This document shows, in pieces, positions 1 through 7,533 of a stretch of 64,000 nucleotides of DNA. This stretch comes from a bacterium (GTDB lineage Bacteria; Bacillota; Clostridia; Christensenellales; Aristaeellaceae). Location of the stretch: the NCBI GenBank assembly GCA_004563405.1, contig SFTH01000007.1, forward strand, positions 91,679-155,678, written 5' to 3'. The notes below the pieces were generated by a model, which was not told the DNA's origin, made no database searches, and saw only the letters and a list, made by a program, of their open reading frames with translations. The stretch's first letter is position 1. The number at the start of each line of letters is the position of its first letter. The position numbers and the translations under genes were made by a program.

Positions 1-17
1 AAAAATCGCCCGCCCCC

Positions 18-275
18 GGCGTACACGCCGCCTGGTACGATTGAAGCGCGAAAGGGCTTCAGCCCTTTCGCGCTCAGACTGCGAAAAACCGATCACAGAA
101 CAGCCAGTACAATCAAATCCGGCGACCTGCGCGGCGGATTTGGTTTTTCTGAAGCGAAAGCGGAGGAAAACAATACCAACAGTCAGGATTGCGCCCGGAA
201 AACCCAGAGGTTTTCAGCAATCCGCAGTTTTCTCCTTCCGCAATGAAAATCGCAGATTTTCATTGCAAGTGTCAA
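18..275. repeat. Array of short inverted repeats (repeat-like element)
   Basis: Closely spaced perfect or near-perfect hairpins occur here: 46-58 with 61-73 (13-bp arms, 2-nt loop, arm GCGCGAAAGGGCT), 114-121 with 135-142 (arm CAAATCCG), 198-204 with 209-215 (arm GAAAACC) and 240-251 with 255-266 (12-bp arms, arm GCAATGAAAATC, 3-nt loop). The last two lie inside the open 3' end of the response-regulator gene, so the element appears to have replaced or extended that gene's C-terminus. No long open frame of its own is credible. It could be a REP/MITE-like dispersed repeat or a run of decayed terminators. I found no second copy by eye in this window. Confidence 0.5.
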
Positions 276-1067
276 AAATCTTTTTGCCGCCTTCTCCGCG
301 CTGAGCGCCTCCGCCATGGGCCGCGCCCAGGCGTACTGCTCCATGAACACGCCGTGGTAGGTATTGATCGCCTGTACCTTTCCCGCCCTGAAGTCCATCA
401 GGTCGCAGTCAAACTCGTTCACATCCAGCGACAGCACGCTCCGCTTGCGCCGCAGCAGCTTTTCCGCGTTCACTTCCTTCAGAACGTCGTTGAGGGCCTT
501 GATGGTGGTCCGATAGCCCAGACCCTGGTCTCCCGTACCCGTCCAGAGCACGTCTACCATTTCGTGTATGGTCACCTCGCCGCCCATGCGGCTCACGCAC
601 AGGGCCAGCAGCTCCTTCGCCTTTGCGGACTTGAAGCTCACCAGCTGTCCGTCCACAAACATGTCGAAGTGGCCGAAGGTGCGGAAGCGCACCCGCTTCC
701 TCTGCCGCTCGCTCAACAGCCGCGCGCGCTCCAACGCGTCCAGTATATCCTCCCGCTCGTAGGGCTTGAATACCACGAAGTCCGCCTTGGCGTGAATCGC
801 GTCCGCGGCGTACTCCGGATGGGCAGTGACGAAGATGATCACCATCTCCGGTCGGGAGAGCCGCATGCGCCGGGCCAGCTCGATGCCGTTCATCTCCGGC
901 ATGTCGATGTCCAGCAGCGCAAAGTCCACCGGGTGGCTCTGGGCGTAGTCCAGCGCCTCGGCGGAGTTGTCAAAGAAGCCGACCACCTCGAAGCCCGGCA
1001 TGTTGCCGCACTCCAGCTTGAACAGATTCAGGGACAGGGGCTCATCGTCCACCAGTATAACTTTCAT
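183..1067 (-). CDS. Response regulator with receiver and SARP-type winged-helix output domain
   Basis: The protein has 294 residues. Residues 1-120 form a CheY-like receiver: acidic pocket DDEP near the N-terminus, phospho-acceptor Asp in LLDIDMPEMNG, Thr in FVTAHPEYA and Lys in FKPYERED. The C-terminal half (about 135-235) resembles the Trans_reg_C/SARP winged helix (FGHFDMFVDG, then FKSAKAKELLALCV), as in clostridial receiver-SARP regulators. The start is the ATG at 1067, which overlaps the TGA of the upstream kinase gene (ATGA), so the two are translationally coupled. The last 25 or so residues are encoded by the inverted repeats at 198-266 and are probably not native. It presumably controls transcription on command of the adjacent kinase; targets are unknown. 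Confidence 0.85.
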   Translation of the reverse strand: MKVILVDDEPLSLNLFKLECGNMPGFEVVGFFDNSAEALDYAQSHPVDFALLDIDMPEMNGIELARRMRLSRPEMVIIFVTAHPEYAADAIHAKADFVVFKPYEREDILDALERARLLSERQRKRVRFRTFGHFDMFVDGQLVSFKSAKAKELLALCVSRMGGEVTIHEMVDVLWTGTGDQGLGYRTTIKALNDVLKEVNAEKLLRRKRSVLSLDVNEFDCDLMDFRAGKVQAINTYHGVFMEQYAWARPMAEALSAEKAAKRFLTLAMKICDFHCGRRKLRIAENLWVFRAQS

Positions 1068-2812
1068 TCGGCATTTCCTTTCCGGACAATCTTTTTGGGC
1101 GTGTCCAGACTCACCGTCATGCCGCCCCATTCATTCTTCTGGAATTTCAACGGCGCGATGCCGTAGTATTCCAGGCGCGTGTTGACATTCTTAATGGCGG
1201 AGGACTGCTTCTGCGCGTCCTCGCTCTCCTCCTGCGCGACGCCTCCGGGGCCGTTGTCGATCACCTCGATGTGGTAGCCTGCCTGCGTCTCCCGGCACTT
1301 CAGCCGAACCCATCCGCCTTCCCTGCGGCGCTGAACCGCGTGGAGCACCGCATTCTCCACCAGCGGCTGCACTGTGAGCGGCAGGATCTCAAAGTCCTGC
1401 GTCTCCACATCGTAAACCATCTCGAAGCGCTCGCCCAGCTGGGCCTGCTTGATGTCCGTGTAGGCGCGGATGGAGCGCAGCTCCCTGGAGAAGGACACCG
1501 TCTCCTGCATGCGCTCCACGCCGTCCACCCGATGGCGGATGTACTTGGCGAAATCCCCCGTCATCTTGTAGGCCTTGTCCGCGTCCAGGCGAATCAGCGC
1601 CCGGATGGAGTCCAGCGTGTGATAGAAGAAGTGGCTGGTGATCTGTATGGTGGCGATTTCGCTTTTGGAGACCTCCAGCGCTGCCTCCAGACGTATCTGC
1701 TTGGCCTGGCTGCGCACCAGCGAGGCGATCACCCGGTAGAGCAGGATGTAGAGGTACGCGAAGATTCCCGCGTACACCATCCAGGTGATGCTGTCGGTGA
1801 AGTAATAGTAGAACGCCGCGTAAATCATGAGCAGCGCGAACGCGCACACCAGCAGCCGCTTGCGGCTTCGCAGTTCTTCCAGAAACACATAGAGGATGAT
1901 CACCGCCATCAGATCCCGGGTCAGGCTCATCATCTGGGGCATGTCCCGCAGTCCAAAGATCTGAAGCGCGAGGATCACCAGGCAGTTGAACACACTCGCC
2001 GCGAGCAGGCAGAGGGCAACCTTGTGCCGCCTCCCCTTGTGCATCCGGGCGAGATACCGCGTATACATCACCGGGCAGAGCATGAACGCCATGCTCTGGA
2101 GCATGATATAGGAGACGTCCTCGTCTATCTTCAGCAGCAGCGTCGTCTGCTGGGCGCACAGAAAGATCGCCAGCACCACGATGAACAGGCTCAGCGAGTA
2201 CAGCCCCGTGTGCCCGCCCACATAGAAGCGCACCACCATCGAAACCAGCGCAAAGATCAGGCCCACAAACATGATCGCCAGCGCAACCACAAAGCGCGGG
2301 ATCGTTCTGAGCAGGACGTAGCGATCAATCTGCGCCTCGCTGCCGCTGCGCACCTTGGGCAGAACGTTGGCATACTGCTGGTATGGCGTCGAGAATTCAA
2401 TCTCCAGCGTCCGCCCGGCGCTGTGCTCCGGCAGCGACACCTGGTTCCAGTAGCTGGGCGCAGCCTTCATCAGCCGCTCCCCGGGCGGCTTGTCGAAGCG
2501 ATAGATCTCCTCGCCGTCCAGGCGCACGCAGACGCTTTCATAGACGGAATAGAAGCACAGCGCCCGCGGCGCGTCAAATTCCGCGCCTAGGACGGTGGAA
2601 ATCACCGTGCTCTCACCCGCGGGCCGCACATCCCGGGAGGGAAGCTCGTCGACCGCCTCGCCGCACAGCGACCAGCCCTCCCGATGGAGAGTCAACTCCT
2701 CCTCCAGGCGGCCGTAGCTCAGGGTACAGAGCATCACATAGAGCACGGCTGCCAGGGCAAACACCATCAGCGGCGCCATCTCCAACAGATACCTGCGCTT
2801 CTTTCCCATCAT
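1064..2812 (-). CDS. LytS-like sensor histidine kinase with 7-TM sensor region
   Basis: The protein has 582 residues. After an N-terminal membrane anchor comes an extracytoplasmic beta-rich domain (about 35-160), then about seven hydrophobic helices (about 165-365) as in 7TMR-DISM sensors. A cytoplasmic kinase core of the His_kinase/HATPase type follows: the phospho-His region reads SHFFYHTLDSIRALI (about residue 394; family consensus PHFLFNTL), with N-box PLVENAVLHA and G-box DNGPGG. The ATG at 2812 has GGGAG 7 nt upstream and follows a promoter at 2838-2866, which rules out the longer frame start at 2881. The gene is coupled to the response regulator by a 4-nt overlap. The ligand is unknown. 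Confidence 0.85.
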   Translation of the reverse strand: MMGKKRRYLLEMAPLMVFALAAVLYVMLCTLSYGRLEEELTLHREGWSLCGEAVDELPSRDVRPAGESTVISTVLGAEFDAPRALCFYSVYESVCVRLDGEEIYRFDKPPGERLMKAAPSYWNQVSLPEHSAGRTLEIEFSTPYQQYANVLPKVRSGSEAQIDRYVLLRTIPRFVVALAIMFVGLIFALVSMVVRFYVGGHTGLYSLSLFIVVLAIFLCAQQTTLLLKIDEDVSYIMLQSMAFMLCPVMYTRYLARMHKGRRHKVALCLLAASVFNCLVILALQIFGLRDMPQMMSLTRDLMAVIILYVFLEELRSRKRLLVCAFALLMIYAAFYYYFTDSITWMVYAGIFAYLYILLYRVIASLVRSQAKQIRLEAALEVSKSEIATIQITSHFFYHTLDSIRALIRLDADKAYKMTGDFAKYIRHRVDGVERMQETVSFSRELRSIRAYTDIKQAQLGERFEMVYDVETQDFEILPLTVQPLVENAVLHAVQRRREGGWVRLKCRETQAGYHIEVIDNGPGGVAQEESEDAQKQSSAIKNVNTRLEYYGIAPLKFQKNEWGGMTVSLDTPKKIVRKGNAE

Positions 2813-2837
2813 AGCCATACTCCCGCACTTTTTGTCT

Positions 2838-2866
2838 ATCATAGCACAGAATCTGCGCCGGTTCAA
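2838..2866 (-). promoter_or_regulatory. Promoter of the kinase-regulator operon
   Basis: On the minus strand, TTGAAC (2861-2866) and TATGAT (2838-2843) are separated by 17 nt, with TGC just before the -10 (extended -10). Transcription would start about 20 nt before the ATG at 2812. Confidence 0.55.
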
Positions 2867-2971
2867 GCCGGATGCACACAAACATCACCAGCTCTTAACC
2901 CCGCCCGGATAGCCCCGCCGCCCCCGGCGCGCTATGATAAAATGAAATCAATATCAGAATCGAGACAGCAA

Positions 2972-4927
2972 ATGAGTGAATTGAAATTTTCCGAACTGAA
3001 CCTGATTCCCGAGATGCAGCGCGCCATCGACGAGCTGGGCTTTGATTGCGCCACGGACATACAGGCCGAGGCCATCCCCCTCATCCGCGAGGGCCGCGAC
3101 GTAATCGGCAAATCCCAGACCGGCACGGGAAAGACCCTGGCCTTCGCCATACCGGCCATTGAAAAGATCGACCGCAGCGAGGCCGAAACCACCGTGCAGA
3201 CCCTCATCCTCTGCCCCACCCGGGAGCTCGCCCAGCAGGGCTGCGAGGAAATCAAAAAGCTCACGCGCTTCATGACCGACGTATGGGTCACCGACGTATA
3301 CGGCGGCGCGCCCATGGACCGCCAGATCGCCCGGCTGAAGCGCTGCAACCTGGTCATCGGCACGCCCGGCCGCGTGATGGACCACATGCGCCGGGGCACG
3401 CTGAGCCTGGAGCACGTCAACATGGTGGTGCTGGACGAGGCGGACGAAATGCTCTCCATGGGCTTCCGGGAGGACATAGAAACCATCCTCAAGGACGTTC
3501 CCGCGCAGCGCCAGACGGTGCTCTTCTCCGCCACCATGCCCGCGCCGATTCTTGAGCTCACGGAGGAATACCTCACCGAGCCCCACATCATCGAAATCAA
3601 CCGGGAGCAGGTGACCCTGGACAACATCCGCCAGCTCTATGTGGACGTGCCCATGGGCCGCAAGCTGGACGCGCTGAACCTCATCCTGCGCGCCTACGAG
3701 CCAAAGCTGTGCATGATCTTCTGCAACACCAAGCTCATGGTGGAGGAGGTCACCCAGTATCTGAGCCGCAACGGCTTCGCCGCCGAGGCGCTCCACGGAG
3801 ATCTGAACCAGTCCCAGCGCACCCGCGTCATGGACGCGTTCAAGTCCGCACGCATACCGCTGCTGGTGGCCACAGACGTGGCCGCCCGGGGCATCGACGT
3901 AAACGGCATCGACTACGTCATCAACTACGACGTACCCGGCCACGACGAATACTACGTCCACCGCATCGGCCGCACGGGCCGCGCGGGCCGGGAGGGCACG
4001 GCGCTCACCATCTGCTCCGGCCGCAGACAGTACTACATGATCCGGGACCTGGCCCGCGTGGCGAAGTCCGAGATTCGCGAGGTGCCGCTGCCCACGGTGA
4101 AGGAGATCCGGGAAAAGCAGCGGGAGAAGCAGCGCCAGCAGCTGCTGGACGCCATCACCGAGGGCGTTTCCCAGGACTACCAGGACATGGTGAGTCAAAT
4201 GCTGGAGGCCGGCTGCGATTTGCAGATGATTGCTGCGGCCGCCCTGCAGACCGCCTTCCGCCGCGAAGAGTTGTCCCTTCAGGACATTCAGTTCGAGCGG
4301 CGCAGCGCGGGCGGCGCGCTCTACCGCAAGCTGATCATCGGCGTGGGTCGCCGGGACGGCGTCGCACCGAACCACATCGTCAGCGCCGTGGCCTCCGCGG
4401 CCAACCTCCCCGGTCGGGAAATCGGAAAGATCGAAATCTATGACGCGCAGAGCGTCGTCGGCGTGCCCGCCGCCCGCGCGGACCAGATCGTCCGCGCCCT
4501 GAAGAATCTGAAGATCAACGGCCATCCCGCCCCCGTGCGCCTCTCCGACGAGAAGCCGGAGGCCAGCCCCCGTCCCGGCGCGCGCCGCAGCGGCGCAACC
4601 CCCATCGCCGGCCGCCCCCGCCGCGAAGACGGCGGCCGCAGGGATTCCGCCCGTCCGGACAGGAGCGCAGAGCGCGCCAATCGCGCGCGCCCGGGCGACG
4701 GCGCTGCGGATGCCGCCGAACCTGCCCGGCGCGGCAAGATCCGCCTCTCCGAGAGCGCCCGCGCTCGCCTGCTGGACGCCAGCGACCTCTCCCGCTTTGA
4801 GATTCGAAAGCCCCGGGAATCCGGCCTCAAGTCCAGCCGCGACTTCCATGGCCGCAAGAGCGACGCCCGCAAGCCGCGCGACGCCCGCGGCAAGGGCAAG
4901 GGCGACCGGCGTGACCGCAGGCGCTGA
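2972..4927 (+). CDS. DEAD-box ATP-dependent RNA helicase (CsdA/DbpA type)
   Basis: The protein has 651 residues. Helicase motifs appear in order: Q-motif region FDCATDIQAEAIP, Walker A SQTGTGKT (48-55), PTRELAQQ, TPGR, DEAD (155-158), SAT, then in RecA domain 2 HGDLNQSQR, TDVAARGID and HRIGRTGRAG. A DbpA-type RNA-binding domain follows at about 445-525 (GGALYRKLIIGVGRRDG onward), then a basic Arg/Lys/Gly-rich tail. It should unwind structured RNA in ribosome assembly or mRNA turnover. The ATG at 2972 gives the natural N-terminus MSELKF; the ribosome-binding site is weak, and an ATG at 2942 would add ten residues. It is monocistronic and ends at a strong hairpin. Confidence 0.9.
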   Translation: MSELKFSELNLIPEMQRAIDELGFDCATDIQAEAIPLIREGRDVIGKSQTGTGKTLAFAIPAIEKIDRSEAETTVQTLILCPTRELAQQGCEEIKKLTRFMTDVWVTDVYGGAPMDRQIARLKRCNLVIGTPGRVMDHMRRGTLSLEHVNMVVLDEADEMLSMGFREDIETILKDVPAQRQTVLFSATMPAPILELTEEYLTEPHIIEINREQVTLDNIRQLYVDVPMGRKLDALNLILRAYEPKLCMIFCNTKLMVEEVTQYLSRNGFAAEALHGDLNQSQRTRVMDAFKSARIPLLVATDVAARGIDVNGIDYVINYDVPGHDEYYVHRIGRTGRAGREGTALTICSGRRQYYMIRDLARVAKSEIREVPLPTVKEIREKQREKQRQQLLDAITEGVSQDYQDMVSQMLEAGCDLQMIAAAALQTAFRREELSLQDIQFERRSAGGALYRKLIIGVGRRDGVAPNHIVSAVASAANLPGREIGKIEIYDAQSVVGVPAARADQIVRALKNLKINGHPAPVRLSDEKPEASPRPGARRSGATPIAGRPRREDGGRRDSARPDRSAERANRARPGDGAADAAEPARRGKIRLSESARARLLDASDLSRFEIRKPRESGLKSSRDFHGRKSDARKPRDARGKGKGDRRDRRR

Positions 4928-4947
4928 ACTGGAGACCCGAAACAAAC

Positions 4948-4986
4948 GGGCGCGGCTTCGGAACAGTCCATTCCGAAGCCGCGCCC
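4948..4986. terminator. 16-bp hairpin, terminator after the RNA helicase
   Basis: Arms 4948-4963 and 4971-4986 are perfectly complementary over 16 bp with a 7-nt loop. The plus-strand T tract is weak (TCTCT); the minus strand has GTTTGTTT, so it may act in both directions. Confidence 0.65.
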
Positions 4987-5005
4987 TCTCTACGTCCACG
5001 CAATC

Positions 5006-5047
5006 AAAAAGCGCCGCAACAACGGTCGTCAAACCGCTGCGCGGCGC
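5006..5047 (-). terminator. Terminator of yajC
   Basis: On the minus strand GCGCCGC (5041-5047) pairs with GCGGCGC (5011-5017), followed by TTTTTG. It lies 16 nt past the yajC stop codon. Confidence 0.65.
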
Positions 5048-5063
5048 CTTTGCGTGCTTTGAA

Positions 5064-5423
5064 TCAGACTTCGGGCATGCTGGCATCGTTTTCGGTGGAC
5101 ACATTCTCCACGGAGCGGATGGCCCAGCGGGCAATGACCACGGTGTTCTCCAGGGAGCCGAGCTTCAGGGTCACGGTATCCTCCTTCAGCGCGGCGATGG
5201 TGCCGTAGAAGCCGCCGATGGTGCAGATGCGGTCGCCGGTCTTCAGGGAGTTGAGCATGTTCTTGACTGCCTTGTCCTTCTTGCGCTGGGGACGGATCAG
5301 CAGGAAATAGAAGATCGCCACCATCACGACGATCATGATGATCATGGAAATGAAATCACCGCCGGAATTGGTCGTGGTGCCCGCAGCCGCTTCGGCAATT
5401 GCGCTCGTATTGAACAAATTCAT
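5064..5423 (-). CDS. yajC: Preprotein translocase accessory subunit YajC
   Basis: The protein has 119 residues. A single membrane helix (about 27-42, MIIMIVVMVAIFYFLLI) is followed by RPQRKKDKA and the cytoplasmic signature LKTGDRICTIGGFYGTIAAL with VTLKLG, which define YajC. It associates with the SecDF part of the Sec translocon. It lies just downstream of tgt in the same direction, as in many bacteria (tgt-yajC), but has its own promoter at 5460-5487. secDF is not adjacent. Confidence 0.95.
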   Translation of the reverse strand: MNLFNTSAIAEAAAGTTTNSGGDFISMIIMIVVMVAIFYFLLIRPQRKKDKAVKNMLNSLKTGDRICTIGGFYGTIAALKEDTVTLKLGSLENTVVIARWAIRSVENVSTENDASMPEV

Positions 5424-5459
5424 AGTTTACAACGCTCCTTTTTACTCTGTATCGTGTAT

Positions 5460-5487
5460 ATTATACCAAGAATTTCCGGCTTTACAA
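5460..5487 (-). promoter_or_regulatory. Promoter of yajC
   Basis: On the minus strand, TTGTAA (5482-5487) and TATAAT (5460-5465) are 16 nt apart, with TGG before the -10 (extended -10). Confidence 0.55.
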
Positions 5488-5545
5488 CGCATTGCTATGG
5501 ATAATCTGTGTTAATTTATTCAGATTTTCCATGAACAGGCGAAAC

Positions 5546-6670
5546 TTACCAATTTCCCCGGCCGTGGCGGGCGTAGAATTCGTTCGTCCAGTCCAGCAGC
5601 GCGTCGTTTTCAATGGCCGCGCGCATCTCCTCCATCATGTGGGTGAGGAAATAGATGTTGTGGATGCTGTTGAGCCGAAGCGCCAGGATTTCTCCGGCCT
5701 TGAACAGGTGACGGATGTATCCGCGGGTGAAGTTTCTGCAGGCGTAGCAGTCGCAATCCGCGTCCAGCGGCGTGAAATCCTCCGCGTATTTGGCGTTGCG
5801 CACCACCAGCCGTCCGTCGTGGGTAAAGACCGTGCCGTTGCGGGCCACGCGGGTGGCCAGCACGCAGTCAAACATGTCCACGCCACGCAGAACGCCCTCG
5901 ATCAGGCAGTCCGGCGATCCCACGCCCATCAGATAGCGGGGCTTGTGCTCGGGCATGTAGGGCATCATCTTGTCCAGCATGTCGTACATGATCTCCTTGG
6001 GCTCGCCCACGGAGAGGCCGCCGATGCCGAAGCCCGGAAGATCCAGCTTCGCCATCTCCTTCGCACATTCGATGCGCAAATCCGAATAGAACGCGCCCTG
6101 CACGATGCCAAACAGCGCCTGATCCTCCCGCGTCTTGGCCTTCATGCACCGCTCCAGCCAGCGCAGCGTGCGGTACATCGCGTCCTTCGCCCGGTTGTAA
6201 TCGCAGGGATAGGGCGAGCACTCGTCAAACTGCATGGCGATATCCGCGCCCAGCGCCTCCTGAATGGCGATGGAGTCCTCCGGGGCGATGAACTGGCGGC
6301 TGCCATCCAGGTGGGAGCGGAACTCCACGCCCTCGTCGGTCAGCTTGCGCAGATCCGCCAGGGAAAACACCTGAAATCCGCCGCTGTCTGTGAGTATGGG
6401 CCGATCCCAGTTCATGAATGCGTGCAGTCCGCCCGCCTTCTTCACCAGCTCCTCGCCGGGGCGCAAGTGCAGGTGATAGGTATTGGACAGGATGATCTGC
6501 GCGCCGCAGTCCTTCAATTCGTCCGGCGACATGGTCTTGACGCTCGCCTGGGTACCCACCGGCATGAAGATGGGCGTCTCGATCACGCCGTGGGGCGTGT
6601 GCAGGCGGCCCCTGCGCGCGCCGGTCTGCTTGCAGATGTGCAGAAGTTCAAACTCAAAGGGTCTTTCCAT
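5546..6670 (-). CDS. tgt: tRNA-guanine(34) transglycosylase (queuine tRNA-ribosyltransferase)
   Basis: The protein has 374 residues, the normal length. It exchanges guanine-34 of GUN-anticodon tRNAs for a queuosine precursor. The sequence shows TPIFMPVGTQASVKTMSP, the catalytic Asp region ILTDSGGFQVFSL, the second catalytic Asp in FDCVLATRVARNG, and the zinc site CDCYAC with a following CRNF and downstream His (SIHNIYFLTHMM). The ATG at 6670 matches the family N-terminus; the upstream in-frame ATG at 6742 would add 24 unrelated residues. queA, the usual neighbour, is not in the window, so the rest of the queuosine pathway must be elsewhere or salvaged. Confidence 0.95.
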   Translation of the reverse strand: MERPFEFELLHICKQTGARRGRLHTPHGVIETPIFMPVGTQASVKTMSPDELKDCGAQIILSNTYHLHLRPGEELVKKAGGLHAFMNWDRPILTDSGGFQVFSLADLRKLTDEGVEFRSHLDGSRQFIAPEDSIAIQEALGADIAMQFDECSPYPCDYNRAKDAMYRTLRWLERCMKAKTREDQALFGIVQGAFYSDLRIECAKEMAKLDLPGFGIGGLSVGEPKEIMYDMLDKMMPYMPEHKPRYLMGVGSPDCLIEGVLRGVDMFDCVLATRVARNGTVFTHDGRLVVRNAKYAEDFTPLDADCDCYACRNFTRGYIRHLFKAGEILALRLNSIHNIYFLTHMMEEMRAAIENDALLDWTNEFYARHGRGNW

Positions 6671-6777
6671 GCTCGTTCTCAAAGCCTCCGATCCCGTTTT
6701 CCGAAGAATACCGGCGCCATTCTCCGAATGCCGCCGGTTCATGCGGTTCCGCGTCCGGCCGCCGCTCTCCTTTGCCT

Positions 6778-6808
6778 AAAAAAAGTGACCTGCGCATTGC
6801 GGGTCACT
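6778..6808 (-). terminator. Terminator of the Ig-like protein gene
   Basis: On the minus strand AGTGACC (6802-6808) pairs with GGTCACT (6784-6790), directly followed by a seven-T run. A textbook intrinsic terminator. Confidence 0.85.
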
Positions 6809-6824
6809 CAGAATACCCTCTGTC

Positions 6825-7295
6825 CTATGCCCTCGCACTACGGCGCAGCAGAAGCACAAGCGCGCACGCAGCCAGCGCAAACACCGCCGCAGCTGCACCC
6901 ACCGGCAGGGAGGAATCGCCCGACTGGGGAATGCCGCCGCCGATGACGCGCGCGCTGATGTCCATGCTCACGAGCATGCTTCCATCCGCGTCAAACGCAT
7001 CCATCCGATATACGCCGCTGTTCTCCACCTGGGCGTTGACGATGCTGTACGCCTTCTGGGTCGCGCCGGGGATGGCCTCGCCCTCGAAGTACCACTGATA
7101 GCTCTCGGGCTCGACGCCGTCGATATTGACCTCCATGGAGAGATCCTCGCCGGCGTTCACCTCGGCGCTCTGGGTCATGCGGGAAACGCGCATCACGACC
7201 GTCGTCGAAATCGCACCCTCAGTCAGCGCACACGCGCCTGCTGCCAACACCAATACGGCCAGCAGGGCCGCGAGCCACTTTCTGTATCGGTTCAC
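6825..7295 (-). CDS. Secreted Ig-like protein with sortase-like C-terminal anchor
   Basis: The protein has 156 residues. A signal peptide (MNRYRKWLAALLAVLVLAAGACA) precedes an Ig-like beta domain (about 28-115) containing the typical YQWYFEGEAI and NSGVYRM strands. The C-terminus has IPQSGDSS (122-129), a hydrophobic helix (131-150) and the basic tail RRSARA. That layout is a cell-wall sorting signal; IPQSGD differs from the usual PQTGD by Ser for Thr, so it may be a divergent sortase substrate or simply membrane-anchored. The start is GTG at 7295 with GGAGG 8 nt upstream. No sortase gene is nearby. Confidence 0.75.
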   Translation of the reverse strand: MNRYRKWLAALLAVLVLAAGACALTEGAISTTVVMRVSRMTQSAEVNAGEDLSMEVNIDGVEPESYQWYFEGEAIPGATQKAYSIVNAQVENSGVYRMDAFDADGSMLVSMDISARVIGGGIPQSGDSSLPVGAAAAVFALAACALVLLLRRSARA

Positions 7296-7473
7296 GGAGT
7301 TAGCCTCCTCATTCTTATTCCATAATCAGTATTATTCTATACCATAACTCGACACAGTTCAACGTTTTTTGCCCTTTCTGCATAAAATTGACTATTTTCT
7401 GCAATAATTATCCCGTTGTTCGTAACGCTTATTCATTTATTTTTAATGTATTCCTTCCACCGCGCGGCTATGC

Positions 7474-7503
7474 TTTACATCCCTGCGGCGCAGGTGGTAT
7501 AAT
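7474..7503 (+). promoter_or_regulatory. Promoter of the polytopic membrane protein gene
   Basis: TTTACA (7474-7479) and a perfect TATAAT (7498-7503) are 18 nt apart, 30 nt before the ATG at 7534. Confidence 0.65.
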
Positions 7504-7533
7504 TGAAAAAAACTTCGAACCGATGGAGGCGCT

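Noticed and set aside
1271..2590. Long plus-strand frame opposite the histidine kinase (and similar frames opposite tgt, mfd, pyk and others)
   Set aside because: Compositionally odd His/Gln/Arg-rich shadows of real genes in high-GC DNA.
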